Source: an uncultured Lachnospiraceae bacterium
GTDB taxonomy: Bacteria; Bacillota; Clostridia; Lachnospirales; Lachnospiraceae
Direction of reading: 5' to 3'
Length of the DNA: 29,189 nucleotides
Assembly (NCBI GenBank): GCA_910587895.1
Contig: CAJUOE010000171.1
Location: forward strand, 1-29,189
This document shows positions 25,194 to 29,189 of this stretch, piece after piece. Position 1 is the first letter of the stretch. Each line of letters opens with the position of its first letter. The position numbers and the translations under genes were made by a program. A model generated the notes under the pieces. That model saw nothing but the letters and a program-made list of their open reading frames with translations. It searched no databases and was not told the DNA's origin.

Positions 25194-26162
25194 TTAATCG
25201 TACTTTTCAAAAAACCCCAAAACCTTCTCCCGATACAGCTCCGGCTCCTCATAGGCGCTGCAAAGATGCCTCGCCTCCGGCATCACCACCAGCTCCTTCG
25301 GTGCGCGGCACAAAGAGTAATTGTACAGCGAGTTGCCCGGATCCACATACGTATCCTTTGCACCGTGGAAAAATAACACCGGCCGCCCATTCGTCTTTAA
25401 GGCCTCTGCCGTATCCGCATCCTTCATACGAAAACCGGCGAACAGGGCGCAGAACAAATTCAGGCGGAACAATAACAGCCCGATCCAGTGCAGGTGGAAC
25501 CAGTTACTTGCCATATCCTGCATCTGGCTTTTCATGGAACAGAACGCACAATCTGCAATCAAGCCCTTGACCTGACGCGGCAACCTGTGCGCCGATGCCA
25601 TCAGCACTGCCGCCGCACCCATGGATTCCCCATAGAGGTATATCGGAAGATTTTCCGGATTCCTTCTGGCAATATAATACGCCCATCTCTGCACGTCAAA
25701 CTGCTCCCTCGCCCCAAAAGTAATATATTCTCCCTGGCTCTCCCCACAGCACCGCTGGTCGATAAAAAGCAGGTTGCAGTGATTCTCATGAAGAAAACGG
25801 GCCGTATAGGCAAAGTCCCCAAAACCACTGCCCTTGTATCCATGGCTCAACAGCACAAACCGTTTCGCATTCTCTGCCGGAAGATACGATGCATGTAATC
25901 TCAGCCCGTCCGCACTCCAGATATAGCATTCCTCCATCTCCTGACTGGCACACCACGCCTTTCCTTCCTCATACTCCTTCTCAAATTTATGCCTTGGATG
26001 GTTCACTTTGGTATGGGATAACGCGAACCATTTCTTTTTCTCCTGTCTCTTATGGTCTTTGTAACGAACTGTCATTTTAAAAAATGACCAGCCAAACGCC
26101 ATAAATACTGCAAATGCGCCGGATAAAGCGCCAAATACTTTTAGAAATTTATTTTTTACCAT
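25194..26162 (-). CDS. Membrane-anchored alpha/beta hydrolase
   Basis: A 322-residue hydrolase. Residues ~7-30 are a hydrophobic anchor (VFGALSGAFAVFMAFGWSFF) after a basic start. The catalytic layout is complete: oxyanion motif LSHGYKGSG, nucleophile elbow YGESMGAAA (Ser), acid in FFHGAKDTYVDP, and His in EARHLCS. Members of this group (related to BEM46/YqkD-type proteins) act as esterases, thioesterases or peptidases at the membrane; the substrate is unknown. It is read in the same direction as, and just before, the condensation/ACP/ligase operon. A strong terminator lies between them, so it may or may not serve the same pathway. Cytoplasmic or external orientation is not certain. Confidence 0.85.
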   Translation of the reverse strand: MVKNKFLKVFGALSGAFAVFMAFGWSFFKMTVRYKDHKRQEKKKWFALSHTKVNHPRHKFEKEYEEGKAWCASQEMEECYIWSADGLRLHASYLPAENAKRFVLLSHGYKGSGFGDFAYTARFLHENHCNLLFIDQRCCGESQGEYITFGAREQFDVQRWAYYIARRNPENLPIYLYGESMGAAAVLMASAHRLPRQVKGLIADCAFCSMKSQMQDMASNWFHLHWIGLLLFRLNLFCALFAGFRMKDADTAEALKTNGRPVLFFHGAKDTYVDPGNSLYNYSLCRAPKELVVMPEARHLCSAYEEPELYREKVLGFFEKYD

Positions 26163-26196
26163 GTTACGATCTACCTCTTTTTCTAGTCATTCTGGA

Positions 26197-26670
26197 CTAC
26201 ATAAAATATTTGCCCTTTTCAAAATAGAACTTCTGCTCCTCCTCGAAAAGCGTTATCAACTTACCCACGCTTCTGTTTTCCCTGTATTCTTTTAAAGCCT
26301 CTAAATACCCATTCCTGTTTGCATCTTCAATCACAATCGGTATCATTCCATTCTTCAGGCATTCTCTGAAAATAATCATCCTTCCTGTGCGGCCATTCCC
26401 GTCTTGAAACGGATGTATGCCCTCATACCTGGCATGAAATTCCTCGACATCTTTTGCCTTGTAATAATCATCCGATTTGGGCAGCGTCCCATTGTCAAAC
26501 AGGGACGCGGTCTGCTCCTCCGTCAGCGTGCTTCCTTCTATCTTATTTGAATTATAGGCAAGCAGCCGCTGCGTATATGCATATACGCCGGACCTGTCGA
26601 ACTTTTGTCTTTCTATTTTAAATCTCTCCAACAGAAAATTTAAAAATTCTTTCTGCCTGTCATTGTCCAT
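26197..26670 (-). CDS. Fic family protein, class II, with apparent internal deletion
   Basis: A 157-residue protein with the full Fic active site HPFQDGNGRTGR and, near the N-terminus, NSNKIEGSTLTEEQT, an SxxxEG inhibitory helix of class II Fic proteins. Fic enzymes transfer AMP or other nucleotide parts to target proteins. Normal members of this type are 230-270 residues, with ~85-100 residues of helices and the flap hairpin between KAKDVEE and the FHARYE segment that precedes HPF. Here KAKDVEEFHARYEGIHPF is continuous, so that core is missing in frame. The target-docking flap is probably lost, and the protein may be inactive or misfolded. ATG 26670 follows AGAGGAGAGAG. A good promoter lies upstream. 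Confidence 0.8.
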   Translation of the reverse strand: MDNDRQKEFLNFLLERFKIERQKFDRSGVYAYTQRLLAYNSNKIEGSTLTEEQTASLFDNGTLPKSDDYYKAKDVEEFHARYEGIHPFQDGNGRTGRMIIFRECLKNGMIPIVIEDANRNGYLEALKEYRENRSVGKLITLFEEEQKFYFEKGKYFM

Positions 26671-26747
26671 ACGACTCTCTCCTCTAATCGTTTCGTTTTT
26701 CCATTTCCAGCAAAGGTGCCTTATATCGCCATCTTTCTCTGTATGAT

Positions 26748-26776
26748 ATTATACCTAAAGCAGGCACAAAACTCAA
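26748..26776 (-). promoter_or_regulatory. Promoter of the Fic gene
   Basis: TTGAGT (26771-26776), 17 bases, TATAAT (26748-26753) on the minus strand. It would start transcription about 70 bases before the Fic ATG. Confidence 0.7.
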
Positions 26777-26796
26777 GCGGCTCCAGACTAAAATTA

Positions 26797-26828
26797 TTTA
26801 GCGTGACAAGGTCTTTCCTATTAGATAA
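26797..26828. repeat. Second copy (right half) of the 2.9-kb palindromic repeat
   Basis: Thirty-two bases from TTTAGCGTGACAAGG to CCTATTAGATAA match 2926-2957 with two mismatches, in the same orientation. The left half of the palindrome is absent. As at 2.9 kb, it lies directly downstream of a minus-strand stop codon. Between the two is an AACAAC...GTTGTT stem that may end the XRE transcript. Confidence 0.65.
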
Positions 26829-26865
26829 TAAAACAACTAACCGAACATCCTGAATCGATTAGCCG

Positions 26866-27078
26866 TTATCGTTGTTTCCTAAACTCTACTACATCTGTAA
26901 TTTCACAATCCAGCATCATGCAGATATCATGCAATGTATTCAACGTGATACTCTTATCCTTACGCAATGCGTCCAAGGTACCTGTACTGAAACCATACTT
27001 TTTGATCAGCTTATATTGGCTGATATTCTTTTTCTTTAGTGTATTCCATAATGGCTGATAACTTATAATAGTAATCAC
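26866..27078 (-). CDS. Small XRE/Cro-type DNA-binding protein (YozG-like)
   Basis: A 70-residue single-domain helix-turn-helix protein: LWNTLKKKNISQYKLIKKYG, FSTGTLDALRKDKSITLNTL, then HDICMMLDCEITDVVEF. This is the short HTH_26/YozG-like type with no effector domain. The start is uncertain: the only early conventional codon is GTG 27078, with GGGGA almost touching it, and relatives often begin near ISYQPLW, so initiation may be a few codons later. Such proteins usually regulate their own operon or a mobile element. Neighbours (Fic downstream, VOC protein upstream) give no clear target. Confidence 0.75.
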   Translation of the reverse strand: MITIISYQPLWNTLKKKNISQYKLIKKYGFSTGTLDALRKDKSITLNTLHDICMMLDCEITDVVEFRKQR

Positions 27079-27128
27079 TTCCCCATATCAATCTACAATG
27101 TATATTATAGGATCAACCATCCCCCACG

Positions 27129-27494
27129 CTACCCCATCGGCGTCCCGACCTCAATCAGATTTCCATCCGGGTCATAAAAACGGATTACCTTCTGTCCCCA
27201 TGAGTGTTCCATCAGACGATTCACATAGGTAATCGGTTGATGGTAATTATCCAGTTTCTCTGCAAACGCCTCAATATCTTTTTCCTCAAAATACAGCTCA
27301 CTGGCGTTATTTTCCGGGATAATTTCCTTTTCAATGAATTTTTCCCATATCTTTTTATCCTGAAGGACAAGCCCTTCCGTCATAATCACATTTCCATCAT
27401 TGTCAAGGATCACGTCAAGGCCAAACAAATCCCGGTAAAATGCAATAGATTTTTCAATATCTTCCACGACTATTAACACATTTTTCAGTTTCAT
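27129..27494 (-). CDS. VOC/glyoxalase-fold protein
   Basis: A 121-residue two-repeat VOC protein, MKLKNVLIVVEDIEKSIAFY RDLFGLDV at the N-terminus and VIRFYDPDGNLIEVGTP at the C-terminus. The Glu in LIEVG is a usual metal ligand; the first-strand His is replaced (KNVLIVV). Its metal site is therefore incomplete, and activity as glyoxalase I is doubtful. Close relatives are annotated as lactoylglutathione-lyase-like or antibiotic-binding proteins without proof. AAAGGG precedes the ATG. The gene is followed by XRE 50 bases on. Function unknown. Confidence 0.8.
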   Translation of the reverse strand: MKLKNVLIVVEDIEKSIAFYRDLFGLDVILDNDGNVIMTEGLVLQDKKIWEKFIEKEIIPENNASELYFEEKDIEAFAEKLDNYHQPITYVNRLMEHSWGQKVIRFYDPDGNLIEVGTPMG

Positions 27495-27535
27495 TTTTTC
27501 CCTTTCCGACTAATACTCCATACAAATGCCAGCCC

Positions 27536-27749
27536 AGTCAAATACCCCGCAGCAAGCTACGAGGCATGACCTAGCTTGTTCTTTCCGCCCCAAGGGGCGG
27601 GGCATTTGCCCCCACAGGGCACTTACCCTCGCGGCATTCGCCAAATATCCGCGCAAGATTTGTCACCAGCCAAAGGCTGATGACCTGCGCGCTCATCAGA
27701 GCGCTTCCTCTTGCGGCGGCTGCTTGGCTCATTGCTCGCGAGAATAAAA
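27536..27749 (-). repeat. Structured intergenic repeat, long form (~214 bp)
   Basis: Outer arms 27536-27570 and 27724-27748 match the two halves of the 61-base repeat at 2720-2780. Between them lie about 150 bases full of hairpins: CCGCCCC/GGGGCGG (27585-27600), GGGC/GCCC (27600-27611), CAGCC/GGCTG with extended TCA/TGA (27663-27682), and GCGCTC/GAGCGC (27689-27704). GC content is far above the flanks. No convincing reading frame is present. It fills the gap between the VOC and Rpn-like genes and looks like a dispersed noncoding element. Confidence 0.65.
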
Positions 27750-27767
27750 ATAGACTGACAAAGTTTT

Positions 27768-28694
27768 TTACAGATATTTTTTGGATGCCTCAGGGCTGAG
27801 ATTGTATTGCTCCTGAATCTTTACCAGGATTGTTTGTGCTGGGACACCTAAATTTTTTAATATAGAAACGGTACCCTTGATTCCCTCTTCAATACCTTCT
27901 CTTTTTATTGTCTTTGCTTCATATTCCAGAACCTTCCCTCCCATAACCGCTTTCACTCCTTCCTTAACAGAATCATATTTTACAGCGATATGCTCCAATA
28001 CTTTATTCGACATATCAATAATAGTACATCTTGTGTATTCACTGACTGCTCCCTGATTTAAGAGTTCCTCCAGTTTATTTTTGATCCATTCATATTCTTC
28101 CTGTAAGGCTTTCCGTTTTACTTGATCCCTCTCATATTCATCAAACCGTGTTTCGTGAGAAAAGATATAGAAAGGAATCAACAGCAGAAGGTTTTTCTCA
28201 AAAATCTCTTCCAAAGTGTATAGTTGGGATTTCATCACCAGGACATCATATTCCACGGTTCCCCCTGGTGTTACCATCCTTATTTTCAGCGTATCAGGTG
28301 TTGATGCAAAATGCCTCAAAAACAATACAGCGGAATGTGGCAATGTCACAGTAAGGATATTCCCTTTGATTGTACCTTCATCCAGGGCGATTTGGGTGTC
28401 ATATTCAAAAAACCGGACCAGCATACTGTTATCGGTACTGCTTTGGCATTCCAGATGGTATTTTTTTGACTCTTTTCCTTCTATCTTGAAACTGGTATCA
28501 GTAATCCGTTCATCTTCATTCCCATCCTGTTGGTTCAGAAAGTGCTCATTTGGGGAGAAGACGATTTTCTCCTGTCCAGAATAATGTTCACCAAACACCT
28601 CGTTTATCACAGGGATGATTAGAGAACTGCAATCATTCAACAATGTGCGAAACACATCATCATATGGTGTATTTGTTATCCTTACATTGTCCAT
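27768..28694 (-). CDS. Rpn/PD-(D/E)XK nuclease-like protein, second family member
   Basis: A 308-residue protein from a Lachnospiraceae-rich Rpn-like group. The N-terminus is NTPYDDVFRTLLNDCSSLII and the nuclease core is ITDTSFKIEGKESKKYHLECQ, supplying the Asp and the E-x-Q motif. Then come RFFEYDTQIALDEG and a C-terminal coiled region with EGIEEGIKGTVSIL, similar in style to the EGKIEGK tail of the gene at 10.2 kb but not close in sequence. Length is normal and the active site appears intact. AAAGGA lies about ten bases before ATG 28694, and a good promoter sits upstream. The family is proposed to cut DNA during recombination or defence; this member's role is untested. Confidence 0.75.
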   Translation of the reverse strand: MDNVRITNTPYDDVFRTLLNDCSSLIIPVINEVFGEHYSGQEKIVFSPNEHFLNQQDGNEDERITDTSFKIEGKESKKYHLECQSSTDNSMLVRFFEYDTQIALDEGTIKGNILTVTLPHSAVLFLRHFASTPDTLKIRMVTPGGTVEYDVLVMKSQLYTLEEIFEKNLLLLIPFYIFSHETRFDEYERDQVKRKALQEEYEWIKNKLEELLNQGAVSEYTRCTIIDMSNKVLEHIAVKYDSVKEGVKAVMGGKVLEYEAKTIKREGIEEGIKGTVSILKNLGVPAQTILVKIQEQYNLSPEASKKYL

Positions 28695-28716
28695 TGTTAT
28701 CCGTTCCTTTCATTAT

Positions 28717-28745
28717 ATTTTACCACATTGTACAAATTTACTCAA
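28717..28745 (-). promoter_or_regulatory. Promoter of the second Rpn-like gene
   Basis: TTGAGT (28740-28745), 17 bases, TAAAAT (28717-28722) on the minus strand, about 22 bases before the start codon. Confidence 0.65.
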
Positions 28746-28771
28746 TCAGAAAACACCGTTCCTTAATGAAC

Positions 28772-28800
28772 TTGCAAAACCACCCCCACCCTGCTACAAT
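28772..28800 (+). promoter_or_regulatory. Promoter of the response regulator gene
   Basis: TTGCAA (28772-28777), 17 bases, TACAAT (28795-28800). It lies 68 bases before the ATG at 28869 and back-to-back with the Rpn-like promoter. Confidence 0.65.
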
Positions 28801-28868
28801 GATTGGCATACAGCAGCCAATCTTATCCTCATGCTGCCGACAGAGGAACACCCCGGAGGTATGCAAAT

Positions 28869-29189
28869 ATGAAGAAAATAATTATTGTCGAAGACGACCA
28901 GCCCCTCAGTCACGGAATCTGCATGGCATTACGATCAGAGGAACTTTCTTTCCTTCCCTGCGAGACAATCCGTGAGGCAAGGGAAACATTAAAACATCAT
29001 ACCTGTAATTTGATGATATTGGATATCAACCTGCCGGATGGAAACGGCATGGATCTGCTCGGGGAACTACGCAAATCCTCTCAAATGCCGGTCATTCTGC
29101 TCACCGCCAACGACATGGAAACTGAATTCATTTATTGGCGTCACCCAACCCCGGTCGGCATTAAGGTGGAGGAGATTTCCGGCATGGAA
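28869..29189 (+). CDS. OmpR-type response regulator, receiver domain (3' end outside window, possibly disrupted)
   Basis: Starts at ATG 28869 with GGAGG eight bases upstream. The receiver domain is clear: KKIIIVEDDQPLSHGI supplies the acidic pair, LMILDINLPDGNGMDLL has the phospho-acceptor Asp in position, and PVILLTANDMETE holds the switch Thr. Two-component regulators of this type control a promoter after phosphorylation by a histidine kinase, usually encoded just downstream. After ETEF the expected GADDYxxKPF segment is not found; instead the frame reads IYWRHPTPVGIKVEEISGME to the window edge. The gene may thus be interrupted near 29130 by an insertion or rearrangement. The window ends too soon to decide. 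Confidence 0.7.
   Translation, partial: MKKIIIVEDDQPLSHGICMALRSEELSFLPCETIREARETLKHHTCNLMILDINLPDGNGMDLLGELRKSSQMPVILLTANDMETEFIYWRHPTPVGIKVEEISGME

Noticed and set aside
25194..26162. Hydrolase as a member of the condensation operon
   Set aside because: A strong terminator and about 300 bases separate them; a shared pathway is possible but not shared transcription.
27571..27723. CRISPR-like or coding content in the hairpin-rich block
   Set aside because: The hairpins differ from each other with no regular spacing, and the frames are short and unlike any protein.

Overview
The window reads as a chromosomal accessory region from a gut-type Firmicute, most likely a Lachnospiraceae relative. 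The evidence is moderate GC, AGGAGG ribosome sites, a large secreted protein built from duplicated DUF6273-like modules, a PL11 pectin-lyase with LamG, InlB-like and Big2 modules, Rpn-family nucleases and clostridial S8 peptidases. The genus is not determined. Almost every gene lies on the minus strand. Exceptions are a TetR regulator at 21.0 kb, a response regulator cut by the right edge and an IS transposase remnant at 12.5 kb.

Region by region (high to low coordinates on the minus strand unless stated). 1-2.7 kb: N-terminal 900 codons of a secreted protein with two ~1.04 kb repeated modules, running off the left edge. 2.7-3.0 kb: two small dispersed DNA repeats. 3.0-3.8 kb: a BaiA-like short-chain dehydrogenase. 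4.0-9.9 kb: a block resembling a worn defence island. It holds a PtuA-like AAA ATPase overlapping a small partner that looks like a PtuB/TIGR02646 HNH protein with its centre deleted. It also holds an HD-plus-Hsp90-type-ATPase fusion broken by a 2-nt CG-run contraction and an in-frame TAG, and a tyrosine-recombinase-like protein lacking catalytic residues. 10.2-12.8 kb: an Rpn nuclease, a RhuM gene broken by a 1-nt A-run deletion, and an IS transposase fragment. A 41-bp direct repeat of the 3' end of the neighbouring subtilase gene brackets the RhuM/IS segment. 12.9-20.9 kb: a subtilisin-like protease, a giant secreted rhamnogalacturonan-lyase-like protein, and an ArsC/Spx-family reductase.

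21-25 kb: a TetR regulator, then a tight operon of a free-standing condensation-domain protein, an acyl carrier protein and an AMP-binding ligase. Together these could load, carry and transfer an acyl or aminoacyl group, so this is the best candidate for an undescribed small-molecule pathway. Its leader carries two strong stem-loops. 25-29 kb: an alpha/beta hydrolase with its own terminator, an internally deleted class II Fic protein, a small XRE regulator, a VOC protein, a ~214-bp structured intergenic repeat, a second Rpn-like gene, and the start of a response regulator.

A recurring theme is decay of accessory genes: two frameshifts in short repeats or homopolymers, one nonsense codon, two apparent in-frame internal deletions, a truncated transposase and a degenerate recombinase. 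All family calls come from motif recognition by eye; no database search was run. The small indels could be sequencing errors and need read support.
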